DNA of 64,000 nucleotides from Simplicispira metamorpha. GTDB lineage: Bacteria > Pseudomonadota > Gammaproteobacteria > Burkholderiales > Burkholderiaceae_C. A model generated the notes under the pieces. It did not search any database. It was not told where the DNA came from and worked only from the letters and a program-made list of their open reading frames with translations. This document shows positions 22,875 through 32,744 of the stretch, piece by piece; the stretch's first letter is position 1, and the number at the start of each line of letters is the position of its first letter. The stretch spans positions 1-64,000 of the forward strand of contig NZ_SLXH01000027.1 in assembly GCF_004341365.1 (NCBI RefSeq), written 5' to 3'. Position numbers and translations under genes: made by a program.

Positions 22875-23652
22875 CGCTGGCGACCATGCTGGCGCGCCCA
22901 TGATTGAAGCGCAGGGCCTGCACAAGCGCTTTGGCGCCACGCCGGTGCTGAAAAACGTCTCGCTCACGCTGCGCCAGGGTGAGGTGGTGGCGGTGATTGG
23001 CCCCTCGGGTTCGGGCAAGAGCACCTTTTTGCGCTGCCTCAACCACCTGGAAACCATCGACAGCGGCCGCATCGCCATTGAGGGCGAGGTGCTGGCGCAG
23101 ACCGATGCCCAGGGCCGCTGCCACTACGCCAGCGAGCGCGAGGTGCGCCGCATCTGCCGCAAGATGGGCATGGTGTTCCAGCACTTCAATCTGTTCCCGC
23201 ACCTGACGGTGCTGGAGAACGTGATCGAGGCGCCCCTGCGCGTCAAGGGCCTGGCCAGCGCCGACATCACCCCCAAAGCCGAGGCTTTGCTGGCCAAGGT
23301 GGGGCTGCTGGACAAGCGCCACAACTACCCGGCGCGCCTGTCGGGTGGGCAAAAGCAGCGCGTGGCCATCGCCCGTGCGCTGGCCATGGAGCCCGACATC
23401 ATGCTGTTTGACGAGCCCACCTCTGCCCTCGATCCCGAGCTGACGGGCGAGGTGCTGCGCACCATGCGCCAGCTGGCCGACGAGCACATGACCATGCTGG
23501 TGGTGACGCACGAAATGGGCTTTGCCCGCGAGGTGGCCAGCAGCGTGGTCTTCATGGACGCGGGCGAGCTGATCGAGGCCCAGCCAGCGCAAGCCTTCTT
23601 TGCCAACCCGCAGCACGCGCGCACGCGGGCTTTTCTGAACCACATGCTTTGA
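22855..23652 (+). CDS. polar amino-acid ABC transporter ATP-binding protein
   Basis: ATPase of the GlnQ/HisP type, 265 residues: Walker A GPSGSGKST, Q-loop in MGMVFQHFNLFPHLTVLENV, signature LSGGQKQRVAIARAL, Walker B IMLFDEPTSALDPEL, and the switch His in VVTHEMGFAREVA. It overlaps the permease gene by 20 bases, indicating coupled translation. An internal ATG at 22900 (MIEAQGLHKRFG) would also give a family-like N-terminus. Confidence 0.93.
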   Translation: MPNKTSDAGDHAGAPMIEAQGLHKRFGATPVLKNVSLTLRQGEVVAVIGPSGSGKSTFLRCLNHLETIDSGRIAIEGEVLAQTDAQGRCHYASEREVRRICRKMGMVFQHFNLFPHLTVLENVIEAPLRVKGLASADITPKAEALLAKVGLLDKRHNYPARLSGGQKQRVAIARALAMEPDIMLFDEPTSALDPELTGEVLRTMRQLADEHMTMLVVTHEMGFAREVASSVVFMDAGELIEAQPAQAFFANPQHARTRAFLNHML

Positions 23653-23686
23653 TCCGCAGGCGGTGCCGTGACCTGTCGGGAACTTC

Positions 23687-23741
23687 AAAAATGATAGCTG
23701 ATAGCGCCCACTGTCCGGGCGCTGGAGGCTGTTTTGATACT
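23687..23741. terminator. intergenic repeat copy 7, probable bidirectional terminator
   Basis: Contains ATGATAGCTGATAGCGCCC and CTGGAGGCTGTTTTGATA; AGCGCCC (23703-23709) pairs with GGGCGCT (23717-23723). It sits between the convergent transporter ATPase gene and speD, where a terminator for both is expected. Confidence 0.6.
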
Positions 23742-23745
23742 TGAA

Positions 23746-24156
23746 TTATCCGCGCTCCACGCGCTGCACCTGCGGCTGGGCTGGGGCAAAGGCGGCTTGC
23801 AGCTCGGTAAACAGCTGTTCGGCTTTGGGGCGGTTGTTGGCCGAGTAGTTGCATACATACACGTCCAGCGTGACGTAGCCCGCCTCGGGCCAGGTGTGGA
23901 TGCTCAGGTGCGATTCGGCCAGCACCACCACGCCGGTCACGCCGCTGCCCTCGCCAAAGCGGTGGAACAGGCTGCCCACGGCGGTCAGGCCCGCTGCGGC
24001 CACACGGTCTTGGCAAAAATCTTGCAGATGGGTGGCATCGAGCATCAGGCGGGGGTCGCACCGGCAGCCGTGCAAGTCACCGATCAGGTGCAGGCCTGCC
24101 GTCTGGCGTGCTATGCCATAAGCGGACGTAGGGGCGCTGTGGTGCGGGTGGTTCAT
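23746..24156 (-). CDS. speD: S-adenosylmethionine decarboxylase proenzyme (short SpeH-type)
   Basis: Pyruvoyl enzyme that makes decarboxylated AdoMet for spermidine synthesis. At 136 residues it belongs to the short prokaryotic class, not the about 264-residue E. coli class. The self-processing site is in ESHLSIHTWPE: by family precedent cleavage occurs before Ser82, which becomes the pyruvoyl group. His87 and Cys102 (in LDVYVCNY) match the other processing and catalytic residues. It is divergent from mlaF with only 85 bases between the starts, and no spermidine synthase gene is adjacent. Confidence 0.93.
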   Translation of the reverse strand: MNHPHHSAPTSAYGIARQTAGLHLIGDLHGCRCDPRLMLDATHLQDFCQDRVAAAGLTAVGSLFHRFGEGSGVTGVVVLAESHLSIHTWPEAGYVTLDVYVCNYSANNRPKAEQLFTELQAAFAPAQPQVQRVERG

Positions 24157-24241
24157 CGTTATGGTTTACCCCATATCATTGCGGGTTGGCGTTGCGCTCC
24201 CCCTTTGCTGGTCGCTGGCAAGCGTTGCCGCCTATTCCACC

Positions 24242-25078
24242 ATGCCCTCATCCTCTCCTGCAACTTCTCCTGGCGCGCTGGTCGAGCTGCGCGACGTCCA
24301 CTTCAGCTACGGCGACAGGCCCGTGCTGCGTGGGCTGTCGCTGGCGGTGCCGCGTGGCAAGGTCACGGCCATCATGGGCGCTTCGGGCGGGGGTAAAACC
24401 ACCGTGCTGCGCCTGATTGGCGGCCAGCACAAGGCGCAACAGGGCCAGGTGCTGTTCGATGGCCAGGACGTGGGCCGCATGGACATGGCGCAGCTGTATG
24501 CCGCGCGCCGGCGCATGGGCATGTTGTTCCAGTTTGGCGCGCTGTTTACCGACATGAGCGTGCTCGACAACGTGGCGTTTCCGCTGCGCGAGCACACCGA
24601 CCTGCCCGAGGCCCTGGTGCGCGACATCGTGCTGATGAAGCTGCACGCCGTGGGCCTGCGCGGTGCGCGCGACCTGATGCCGGGGCAAATCTCGGGCGGC
24701 ATGGCCCGGCGCGTGGCGCTGGCGCGCTCGATTGCCCTGGACCCCGAGCTGGTGATGTACGACGAGCCCTTTGCCGGGCTAGACCCGATCTCGCTGGGCA
24801 CGGCGGCGCAATTGATCCGCCAGCTCAACGATGCCATGGGGCTGACCACCATCTTGGTGTCGCACGACGTGGACGCCACGTTTGCGCTGGCCGACCATGT
24901 GATCGTTCTGGGGCCCGGCACCATTGCGGCCCAGGGCACGCCCGAGGCCGTGCGCCACAGCACGGACCCGCTGGTGCACCAGTTTGTCAACGCGCTGCCC
25001 ACGGGGCCGGTGCCCTTCCATTACCCGGGCCCTGACGTGGCACAAGACTTTGGCCCTGCGCCCGGGGGGCGGCCATGA
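24242..25078 (+). CDS. mlaF: phospholipid ABC transporter ATP-binding protein MlaF
   Basis: ATPase of the Mla system, which moves phospholipids between the outer and inner membranes. The 278 residues show Walker [30 protein letters not shown] (the MlaF-specific Q-loop region), signature [15 protein letters not shown], Walker [14 protein letters not shown] and the switch His in LVSHDVD. I start at ATG 24242; the frame is open further upstream to 24161, but homologues begin near this Met. It overlaps mlaE by an ATGA. Confidence 0.94.
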   Translation: MPSSSPATSPGALVELRDVHFSYGDRPVLRGLSLAVPRGKVTAIMGASGGGKTTVLRLIGGQHKAQQGQVLFDGQDVGRMDMAQLYAARRRMGMLFQFGALFTDMSVLDNVAFPLREHTDLPEALVRDIVLMKLHAVGLRGARDLMPGQISGGMARRVALARSIALDPELVMYDEPFAGLDPISLGTAAQLIRQLNDAMGLTTILVSHDVDATFALADHVIVLGPGTIAAQGTPEAVRHSTDPLVHQFVNALPTGPVPFHYPGPDVAQDFGPAPGGRP

Positions 25079-25857
25079 GCTGGTATCGCCCGGCAGACGT
25101 GGGTTTTGCGGTGCGTTGCAAACTGGCAGATGTGGGCCAGGGTGCGCGGCTGTTTGTGCGGCTGCTGTGGCTGTTGGGCGCTGCGCTGCGCCGCCCCGGC
25201 CTGGTGCGCGACCAGGTGCATTTTTTGGGCAACTATTCGCTGTCCATCATTGCCGTGTCGGGCCTGTTTGTCGGCTTTGTGCTGGCCTTGCAGGGCTTTT
25301 ATACGTTGCAGGATTTTGGCTCCACCGAGGCACTGGGCCAGCTGGTGGCGCTGAGCCTGCTGCGCGAGCTGGGGCCAGTGGTCACGGCGCTGTTGTTTGC
25401 CGGGCGCGCGGGCACGGCGCTGACAGCCGAGATCGGCCTGATGCGCGCGGGCGAGCAGCTCAGCGCCATGGAAATGATGGCCGTGGACCCGGTGCGCCGC
25501 ATTCTGGCGCCGCGCTTCTGGGGTGGCGTGATCGCCATGCCCGTGTTGGCAGCGGTGTTCAATGCGGTGGGTGTGATTGGCGGCTGGATCGTGGCCGTGG
25601 GCCTGATCGGCGTCGATGCAGGCTCGTTCTGGAGCCAGATGCAGGGCGGCGTCGATGTGTTCAGCGACGTGGGCAATGGCGTCATCAAGAGCGTGGTGTT
25701 TGGCTTTGCGGTGACGTTTGTGGCGCTGCTCCAGGGCTACACCGCCCGGCCCACGCCCGAGGGCGTGTCGCGCGCCACCACGCGCACCGTGGTGGTGGCC
25801 TCGTTGGCGGTGCTGGGGCTGGACTTTGTCCTCACGGCCCTGATGTTCAGTATCTGA
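25075..25857 (+). CDS. mlaE: phospholipid ABC transporter permease MlaE
   Basis: Inner-membrane permease subunit, 260 residues with five to six hydrophobic helices. Family landmarks are the interfacial N-terminal helix, [58 protein letters not shown] (the coupling segment) and the C-terminal [21 protein letters not shown]. It partners MlaF and MlaD and begins in an ATGA overlap with mlaF. Confidence 0.95.
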   Translation: MSWYRPADVGFAVRCKLADVGQGARLFVRLLWLLGAALRRPGLVRDQVHFLGNYSLSIIAVSGLFVGFVLALQGFYTLQDFGSTEALGQLVALSLLRELGPVVTALLFAGRAGTALTAEIGLMRAGEQLSAMEMMAVDPVRRILAPRFWGGVIAMPVLAAVFNAVGVIGGWIVAVGLIGVDAGSFWSQMQGGVDVFSDVGNGVIKSVVFGFAVTFVALLQGYTARPTPEGVSRATTRTVVVASLAVLGLDFVLTALMFSI

Positions 25858-25895
25858 CGCTGGCAGCGGCCAGCGCGACACAAGGAAAAATCACA

Positions 25896-26381
25896 ATGCA
25901 GCAATCCAAGAACGATGTCTGGGTGGGCCTGTTTGTCTTGATTGGCGCAGCGGCGCTGGTGTTTCTGGCCTTGCAGGCCGCCAATTTGCTGAACCTGAAC
26001 TTTGAATCGGGCTACCGCATCACGGCCCGCTTTGACAACATTGGCGGCTTGAAGCCCCAGGCGGCAGTGCGCAGCGCCGGGGTGGTAGTGGGCCGCGTCG
26101 AATCCATCGAGTTTGATGACAAAACCTACCAGGCCCGCGTGACGCTGGCGTTGCAAGAGCGCTACGTGTTTCCCAAAGACAGCTCGCTCAAAATTCTCAC
26201 CAGCGGCCTGCTGGGCGAGCAGTACATCGGCATCGAGGCCGGTGCCGACGAAGCCAACCTGGCCAACGGCGATGTGGTCACGGCCACCCAATCTGCCGTG
26301 GTGCTGGAAAATCTGATCAGCCAGTTTCTTTTTAGCAAGGCGGCCGAGGCTGAACCGGCTGCTACAGGTAAACCCAAATGA
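25896..26381 (+). CDS. mlaD: MCE-domain phospholipid transport protein MlaD
   Basis: A 161-residue inner-membrane-anchored periplasmic protein that forms the hexameric MCE ring on MlaFE. It has one N-terminal transmembrane helix (about 9-30), then the MCE domain with ARFDNIGGLKPQAAVRSAGVVVGRV and ILTSGLLGEQYIGIEAG. The start ATG 25896 follows a CAAGGAAAAA ribosome-binding site (25881-25890). It ends in an ATGA overlap with mlaA. Confidence 0.95.
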   Translation: MQQSKNDVWVGLFVLIGAAALVFLALQAANLLNLNFESGYRITARFDNIGGLKPQAAVRSAGVVVGRVESIEFDDKTYQARVTLALQERYVFPKDSSLKILTSGLLGEQYIGIEAGADEANLANGDVVTATQSAVVLENLISQFLFSKAAEAEPAATGKPK

Positions 26382-27178
26382 CCCACTCCTTACCCGCAGG
26401 CCCGGCCTGTAACCGCATGGTGGGCCGCCGCCTCGCGCCCGCGTTGGCGTTGTGCGTCCTGGCCTTGGCAGGCTGTGCCAGTGGCCCCAACGCCGATCCA
26501 CGCGATCCGCTGGAGCCTTACAACCGCAGCATGACGCGCTTTAACGATGGCGTGGACGCAGCGGTGCTCAAGCCCGTGGCCACCGCCTACCAGCAGGCCG
26601 TGCCCGCCATGGCGCGCACTGGCGTGAGCAACTTTTTTGCCAACCTGGGCGATGCCTGGTCGTTTGTCAATAACACCCTGCAACTGCGTGCTGAAGGGGC
26701 CTTGGCCAGCTTTTTCCGCTTCAGCACCAACACGTTCTTGGGCCTGGGCGGTGTACTGGACGTGGCCAGCGAGATGGGCATTGAGCGCCACAAACAAGAC
26801 TTCGGCCTGACCTTGGGGCACTGGGGCGTACCGCCCGGCCCCTACCTGGTGCTGCCCATCCTCGGGCCATCGACGGTGCGCGACACGCTGGCCCTGCCGG
26901 TGGACGCCAAGGGCAATTTGCTGCGCGAAGTCACGCCCGACGCCCCGCGCAACGCGTTGTATGTGCTGCGCGCGGTGGATGTGCGCTCGAACCTGCTGCG
27001 CGCTGGCGAGGTGCTGGACTCGGCCGCGCTGGACAAATACAGCTTTACCCGCGATGTATTCCTGCAAGTGCGCAGCCAGCGTGCGGCCGGGCCGGGCCGC
27101 AGCGGTGACGGCACCGTCCGTGACGACGATGATGCCAGCCGCAGCGACGGCATGCTGCCCCCCGAACCCGCACAGTGA
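26378..27178 (+). CDS. mlaA: outer-membrane lipoprotein MlaA (VacJ)
   Basis: Outer-membrane lipoprotein that removes mislocalised phospholipids from the outer leaflet. Lipobox LAGC gives Cys33 from this start, or Cys20 if the internal ATG 26417 is used. The family block follows: DPLEPYNRSMTRFNDGVDAAVLKP, LGDAWSFVNN, FRFSTNTFLGLGGVLDVASEMG, DFGLTLGHWGVPPGPYLVLP and LGPSTVRD. In E. coli this gene is unlinked; here it sits inside the operon between mlaD and mlaC. The C-terminus has a polar tail rich in Gly, Asp and Arg. Confidence 0.95.
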   Translation: MTHSLPAGPACNRMVGRRLAPALALCVLALAGCASGPNADPRDPLEPYNRSMTRFNDGVDAAVLKPVATAYQQAVPAMARTGVSNFFANLGDAWSFVNNTLQLRAEGALASFFRFSTNTFLGLGGVLDVASEMGIERHKQDFGLTLGHWGVPPGPYLVLPILGPSTVRDTLALPVDAKGNLLREVTPDAPRNALYVLRAVDVRSNLLRAGEVLDSAALDKYSFTRDVFLQVRSQRAAGPGRSGDGTVRDDDDASRSDGMLPPEPAQ

Positions 27179-27206
27179 CTGGCCCCGCCATCCAAGGACT
27201 GAACCG

Positions 27207-27851
27207 ATGAACCGACGTTTTCTGGGCCGCCTGGCGGCCACCCTGGCCGCTGCACTGGCACTGGGCATGGGCACCGCGCTGCCCGCCCACGCTGCCGATG
27301 AGGCCCCCGATGTGCTGGTGCAGCGCCTGTCCACCGAAGTGCTGGATGCGCTGCGCGCGGACAAGGCGATCAAGGCGGGCGATATCGACAAAATCATTGT
27401 GCTGGTGGACAAAACCATCATGCCCAACGTGAACTTTCGCCGCATGACCGCCGCCGCCGTGGGCCCGGGCTGGCGCCAGGCCAGCACCGAGCAGCAAAAG
27501 CGCCTGCAAGACGAGTTCAAAACCCTGCTGGTGCGCACCTACGCGGGCGCGCTGGCCCAGGTCAATGACCAGACCATCATCGTCAAGCCGCTGCGCGCTG
27601 CGCCCGAAGACAAAGACGTGCTGGTACGCACCGAAGTGCGTGGCCGTGGCGACCCCATTCAGCTGGACTACCGCCTGGAAAAAACCCCCGGCGTGGGCGC
27701 AGGCTGGAAGATTTACAACCTCAACGTGCTCGGCGTGTGGCTGGTCGAGACCTACCGCAGCCAGTTTGCCCAGGAGATCAACGCCAAAGGCATTGACGGC
27801 CTGATCAGCACCCTGGCCGCGCGCAACAAAGCCAATGCAGGCCGGGGCTGA
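27207..27851 (+). CDS. mlaC: periplasmic phospholipid-binding protein MlaC
   Basis: Soluble periplasmic shuttle carrying phospholipid between MlaA and MlaFED. The 214 residues begin with a Sec signal peptide cut near AHA-AD (residue 29). The lipid-binding fold follows: PNVNFRRMTAAAVGPGWRQAS, FKTLLVRTYAGALAQ, and the C-terminal WKIYNLNVLGVWLVETYRSQF. The start ATG 27207 fits the signal peptide; the frame is open upstream but overlaps mlaA. It overlaps mlaB by 17 bases. Confidence 0.94.
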   Translation: MNRRFLGRLAATLAAALALGMGTALPAHAADEAPDVLVQRLSTEVLDALRADKAIKAGDIDKIIVLVDKTIMPNVNFRRMTAAAVGPGWRQASTEQQKRLQDEFKTLLVRTYAGALAQVNDQTIIVKPLRAAPEDKDVLVRTEVRGRGDPIQLDYRLEKTPGVGAGWKIYNLNVLGVWLVETYRSQFAQEINAKGIDGLISTLAARNKANAGRG

Positions 27852-28149
27852 CGCGCCCTTGCCGCCCCCTGCCATGCTGGTGCTGCCCGCTGAACTCACC
27901 CACCGCCAGGCCCGCGCCGTGCTGCAGGTGCTGCGCCGGGGCGTGCTAGCACTGCCGCCCGGCGCCCGCGCTGTGGTCGATGCGCGTGCGCTGACCCAGT
28001 TCGATACCTCCGCGCTGGCCGTGCTGCTGGAGTGCCGTCGCACGGCGCTGGAGCGAGGCCAGACCTTTGCCGTGCAGTGCCTGGCCCCTGCGCTGGCCAG
28101 CATGGCCGTGCTGTACGGCGTGCAAGACCTGCTGCCCGCCGCCGACTGA
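27835..28149 (+). CDS. mlaB: STAS-domain protein MlaB
   Basis: A 104-residue cytoplasmic STAS protein that binds and stabilises MlaF. The STAS fold is recognisable from LPPGARAVVDARALTQFDTSALAVLLECRR, where the Thr/Ser loop at the start of the central helix corresponds to the functional site in MlaB. The ATG at 27835 overlaps mlaC by 17 bases; ATG 27874 is an alternative that would remove the overlap. Confidence 0.85.
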   Translation: MQAGADAPLPPPAMLVLPAELTHRQARAVLQVLRRGVLALPPGARAVVDARALTQFDTSALAVLLECRRTALERGQTFAVQCLAPALASMAVLYGVQDLLPAAD

Positions 28150-28188
28150 CTCTCCCGTGCTCCCCTGGCCCTAAAATGGCCCGCTTCC

Positions 28189-29105
<917 letters not shown>

Positions 29106-29109
<4 letters not shown>

Positions 29110-29861
29110 CCGGCTGGCAAATGCTGTTTTACAAAGAGGTGCTGCGCTTCTGGAAGGTGGGCTTCCAGACCGTTGCCGCTCCCGTGCTCACGGCGGCGCT
29201 GTACCTGCTGATTTTTGGCCACGTCATGCAAGACCACGTCAAGGTCTATGACCGCATCGACTACGCCACGTTTCTGGTGCCCGGGCTGGTGATGATGAGC
29301 GTGCTGCAAAACGCCTTTGCCAACAGCTCGTCCAGCATGGTGCAGAGCAAGATCATGGGCAACCTGGTGTTTTTGCTGCTCACGCCGCTGTCGCACTGGG
29401 CCTGGTTTGTGGCCTATGTGGGCTCCTCGGTGGTGCGCGGGCTGGTGGTGGGGTTGGGCGTGTTTCTGGTTACGCTGGGTTTTTCTACGCCCGAATTTGC
29501 CGCACCGTTGTGGATTGTGGTGTTTGCCCTGCTGGGCGCGGCGCTCTTGGGCGCGCTGGGGCTGATTGCCGGTCTGTGGGCCGACAAGTTTGACCAGATG
29601 GCCGCCTTCCAGAACTTCCTCATCATGCCCATGACGTTTTTGTCGGGCGTGTTCTATTCGATCAACTCGCTGCCCTCGTTCTGGCAGACGCTGAGCCACC
29701 TGAACCCGTTTTTCTACATGATCGACGGTTTTCGCTACGGCTTTTTTGGCCAGAGCGATGTCTCGCCCTGGCTGAGTCTGGCCATCGTCGGCACGGCACT
29801 GGTGTGCGTCAGTGCACTGGCGCTGCACCTGCTGCGCACGGGTTACAAGATCCGCTCCTGA
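29106..29861 (+). CDS. ABC-2 type transporter permease (YadH-like)
   Basis: A 251-residue membrane protein with six hydrophobic segments, matching ABC-2 exporter permeases: FLVPGLVMMSVLQNAFANSS, LVFLLLTPLSHW and the conserved FLIMPMTFLSGVFYSINSLP before the penultimate helix. It works with the preceding ATPase. The substrate is not deducible. Confidence 0.88.
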
Positions 29862-29912
29862 ACATTGCCAGCGCTTTTGCTGTGTTTTTACCGCCTCCCC
29901 TGAGCTTTTGAC

Positions 29913-30158
29913 ATGAACGCCGAACAACTCCAGCAACTCATCAGCGCGGGCCTGCCCTGTGACCACCTCACCGTCGAAGGCGATGGCCGCCACTGGTATG
30001 CCACCATCGTCTCGCCCGCCTTCGAGGGCCTGCGCGCCATCGCGCGCCACCAGCGCGTGTACGCCACCCTGGGCAGCCGCATGCAGACCGACGAAGTCCA
30101 TGCCCTGTCGATGAAAACCTTCACCCCAGCCGAGTGGGCTGTGCAAGTGCAGGGCTGA
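29913..30158 (+). CDS. BolA family protein (IbaG-like)
   Basis: An 81-residue BolA/IbaG-type protein with the short KH-like fold: VEGDGRHWYATIVSPAFEGL, then RHQRVYATLG and the C-terminal VHALSMKTFTPAEW. BolA proteins bind [2Fe-2S] clusters with monothiol glutaredoxins. In many proteobacteria the ibaG-type member lies directly before murA, as here. Confidence 0.9.
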   Translation: MNAEQLQQLISAGLPCDHLTVEGDGRHWYATIVSPAFEGLRAIARHQRVYATLGSRMQTDEVHALSMKTFTPAEWAVQVQG

Positions 30159-30175
30159 GGCCCGCGCAGGGTGGC

Positions 30176-30250
30176 TAAATTGCTATTAATTTAATAGCTG
30201 TAAGCGCCCATCCCGCAAGCCTTGAAGGCCAATTTCTTTCTTTTTTGATA
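30176..30250. repeat. intergenic hairpin repeat, copy 8
   Basis: ATTGCTATTAATTTAATAGC forms an AT hairpin and continues into TGTAAGCGCCC, a CGCAAGCC arm and TTGAAGGCCAATTT. It lies between the BolA gene and murA. Confidence 0.75.
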
Positions 30251-30267
30251 TTTCCGGGTTTTCAGCC

Positions 30268-31551
30268 ATGGACAAACTCCTTATCCGCGGTGGCAGGCCC
30301 CTGCACGGCGAAGTGCTCGTCTCGGGCGCCAAAAATGCGGCCCTGCCCGAGCTGTGCGCGGCCCTGCTGACGCCCGAGCCGGTGCTGCTGGCCAACGTGC
30401 CGCACCTGCAAGACGTGGCCACCATGCTCAAGCTCATTCGCAACATGGGCGTGTCGGCTGAGCGTGCAGACGACGGCAGCGTGCGCATTGATGCCAGCGC
30501 GCTGTCCACCCCCGAGGCCCCCTACGACCTGGTCAAGACCATGCGCGCTTCGGTGCTGGCGCTGGGGCCGCTGCTGGCGCGCTTTGGCGAGGCCACGGTG
30601 TCGCTGCCCGGCGGCTGCGCGATTGGCTCGCGCCCGGTAGACCAGCACATCAAGGGCCTGCAAGCCATGGGCGCGCACATCGTGGTCGAGCACGGCTACA
30701 TGATTGCCCGCCTGCCCGAGGGCTGGACGCGGCTCAAGGGCGCGCGCATCACCACCGACATGGTCACCGTCACCGGCACCGAGAACCTGCTCATGGCCGC
30801 CACGCTGGCCGAGGGCGAAACCGTGCTGGAAAACGCCGCCCAGGAGCCCGAAATCACCGACCTGGCCGAGATGCTCATCAAGATGGGCGCGCGCATCGAG
30901 GGCCACGGCACCAGCCGCATCCGCATCCAGGGCGTGGAACGCTTGCACGGCTGCCAGCACGCCGTGGTGGCCGACCGCATTGAGGCGGGCACCTTTTTGT
31001 GCGCCGTGGCAGCCACGGGCGGCGATGTGTTCCTGCGCCATGCCCGTGCCGACCACCTGGACGCCGTCACGGAAAAGCTGCGCGAAGCGGGCGCCGATGT
31101 GCAGGCCGAAGACGGCGGCATCCGCGTGCGCAGCGCAGGCGCCAGCCAGCTCAAGGCACAGGGCTTTCGCACCACGGAATACCCCGGTTTCCCCACCGAC
31201 ATGCAGGCGCAGTTCATGGCACTGAACTGCGTGGCCCAGGGCACGGCAGCGGTCACTGAAACCATTTTTGAAAACCGCTTCATGCACGTCAACGAGCTGC
31301 TGCGGCTGGGCGCGCGCATCCAGGTGGATGGCCGCGTGGCCGTGGTCGAGGGGCTGGGCGGCGCAGCGGGCGCGGGCCTGTCGGGCGCCGCCGTGATGGC
31401 CACCGATTTGCGCGCATCGGCCAGCCTGGTCATTGCGGCCCTGGTGGCCGATGGCCAAACCGTGGTCGATCGCATTTACCACCTCGACCGGGGCTATGAC
31501 CGCATGGAAGCCAAGCTGCGCGGCATTGGTGCCGACATTGAAAGAATCTAG
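30268..31551 (+). CDS. murA: UDP-N-acetylglucosamine 1-carboxyvinyltransferase MurA
   Basis: First committed step of peptidoglycan synthesis: transfers enolpyruvate from PEP to UDP-GlcNAc. The 427 residues have the two-domain EPSP-synthase fold. Seen are [15 protein letters not shown], the loop [19 protein letters not shown] with the fosfomycin-target Cys (Cys117), [14 protein letters not shown] and the C-terminal [15 protein letters not shown]. The cysteine is intact, so this form should be fosfomycin-sensitive. Its stop abuts the hisG start with no gap. Confidence 0.97.
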   Translation: MDKLLIRGGRPLHGEVLVSGAKNAALPELCAALLTPEPVLLANVPHLQDVATMLKLIRNMGVSAERADDGSVRIDASALSTPEAPYDLVKTMRASVLALGPLLARFGEATVSLPGGCAIGSRPVDQHIKGLQAMGAHIVVEHGYMIARLPEGWTRLKGARITTDMVTVTGTENLLMAATLAEGETVLENAAQEPEITDLAEMLIKMGARIEGHGTSRIRIQGVERLHGCQHAVVADRIEAGTFLCAVAATGGDVFLRHARADHLDAVTEKLREAGADVQAEDGGIRVRSAGASQLKAQGFRTTEYPGFPTDMQAQFMALNCVAQGTAAVTETIFENRFMHVNELLRLGARIQVDGRVAVVEGLGGAAGAGLSGAAVMATDLRASASLVIAALVADGQTVVDRIYHLDRGYDRMEAKLRGIGADIERI

Positions 31552-32241
31552 ATGAGCCACACCCCACCTGCTGCCACCATCACGCTGGCCCTGTCCAAGG
31601 GTCGCATCTTCGATGAAATCATGCCGCTGCTGGCCGCCGCTGGCATCGAGGTGCTGGAAGACCCGGAAAAGTCCCGCAAGCTCATCCTGCCCACCAACCG
31701 CCCTGAAGTGCGCGTGGTGCTGGTGCGCGCCAGCGATGTGCCCACCTATGTGCAGTACGGCGGCGCCGACATGGGCGTGTGCGGCAAAGACACGTTGATC
31801 GAGCACAGCGCCGAGTGGGGCGGGGCGGCCCGTTCGGGCCTGTACCTGCCGCTGGATTTGCAGATTGCCAAATGCCGCGTGAGCGTGGCCGTGCGCACCG
31901 ATTTTGACTATGCCCAGGCGGTCAAGAAGGGCTCGCGTTTGAAGGTGGCCACCAAATACACCGCCATTGCCCGCGAGTTTTTTGCCAGCAAGGGCGTGCA
32001 CGTTGATTTGATCAAGCTCTACGGCAGCATGGAGCTGGCGCCCCTGACGGGCATGGCCGACGCCATTGTCGATCTGGTCTCCACGGGCAACACGCTCAAG
32101 GCCAACCACCTGATGGAGGTCGAGCGCATCATGGACATCAGCTCGCACCTGGTGGTCAACCAGGCCGCGCTCAAGCTCAAGATGGCCCCCCTGCGTCGCA
32201 TCATTGATGCGTTTGCGTCGGCCATTCCGGCTGCGTCTTGA
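31552..32241 (+). CDS. hisG: ATP phosphoribosyltransferase, short form HisG
   Basis: Catalyses the first step of histidine synthesis (ATP + PRPP). The 229 residues represent the short form lacking the C-terminal regulatory domain. Visible are [27 protein letters not shown] and the PRPP-binding [18 protein letters not shown]. Short HisG works with the regulatory subunit HisZ, which is not encoded here and must be elsewhere. It starts on the base after the murA stop. Confidence 0.96.
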   Translation: MSHTPPAATITLALSKGRIFDEIMPLLAAAGIEVLEDPEKSRKLILPTNRPEVRVVLVRASDVPTYVQYGGADMGVCGKDTLIEHSAEWGGAARSGLYLPLDLQIAKCRVSVAVRTDFDYAQAVKKGSRLKVATKYTAIAREFFASKGVHVDLIKLYGSMELAPLTGMADAIVDLVSTGNTLKANHLMEVERIMDISSHLVVNQAALKLKMAPLRRIIDAFASAIPAAS

Positions 32242-32357
32242 TCTGCTGTGCCCGCTCCCACAGCGTGCTTGCCAGTGTGCCGGGGCAGGAACACAATCGC
32301 GCCCGCGCGGATACGGTATCTGCGCGTAACAATTCCTTCGATGGATCAAAGGCACGT

Positions 32358-32711
32358 ATGTTGAAGAAAGCAGTTTTGCTGGGATTTTTGGCCCTGAGCG
32401 GTATGTCCCACGCCGCAGACGCGGATTTCACCCTGGTCAACCGCACCGGGTATGCGATCAATGAGGTCTTTATTTCGCCCACGAAAAAAGACAACTGGGG
32501 CAAAGACCGCCTGGGCAGCAACCAGTTGCTCAACGGCCAGGCCCGCAAGTTCAAGTTTGGTGATACCAAAAACTGTGTTCAGGACATCCAGGTGGTGTTC
32601 GCTGACGATGATTCCGAAGTCGAATGGGAAGGCTTCAACCTGTGCGAACTGAACAAAATCACCCTGCGCTACAACCGCAAGACGCGTGAAGTGTCTGCCG
32701 ATTCCGAATAA
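32358..32711 (+). CDS. small secreted protein of unknown function between hisG and hisD
   Basis: A 117-residue protein with a clear Sec signal peptide (cut near SHA-AD, residue 19), giving a mature domain of about 98 residues. Conserved-looking blocks are FTLVNRTGYAINEVFISP, WGKDRLGSNQLLNGQ and two cysteines (KNCVQDI and FNLCEL) that could form one disulfide. I recall similar small exported proteins in Burkholderiales without known function. ATG 32358 is chosen for the signal peptide; upstream codons to 32238 look non-coding. Its place inside the his cluster is odd. Confidence 0.75.
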   Translation: MLKKAVLLGFLALSGMSHAADADFTLVNRTGYAINEVFISPTKKDNWGKDRLGSNQLLNGQARKFKFGDTKNCVQDIQVVFADDDSEVEWEGFNLCELNKITLRYNRKTREVSADSE

Positions 32712-32744
32712 GCCTCCGCCTTTTTCCTACTGCGATAGAAAGCC

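Noticed and set aside
30262-32355. A 697-codon minus-strand frame opposite murA and hisG.
   Set aside because: Crosses two certain genes and has the same Ala/His/Gln-rich shadow composition.
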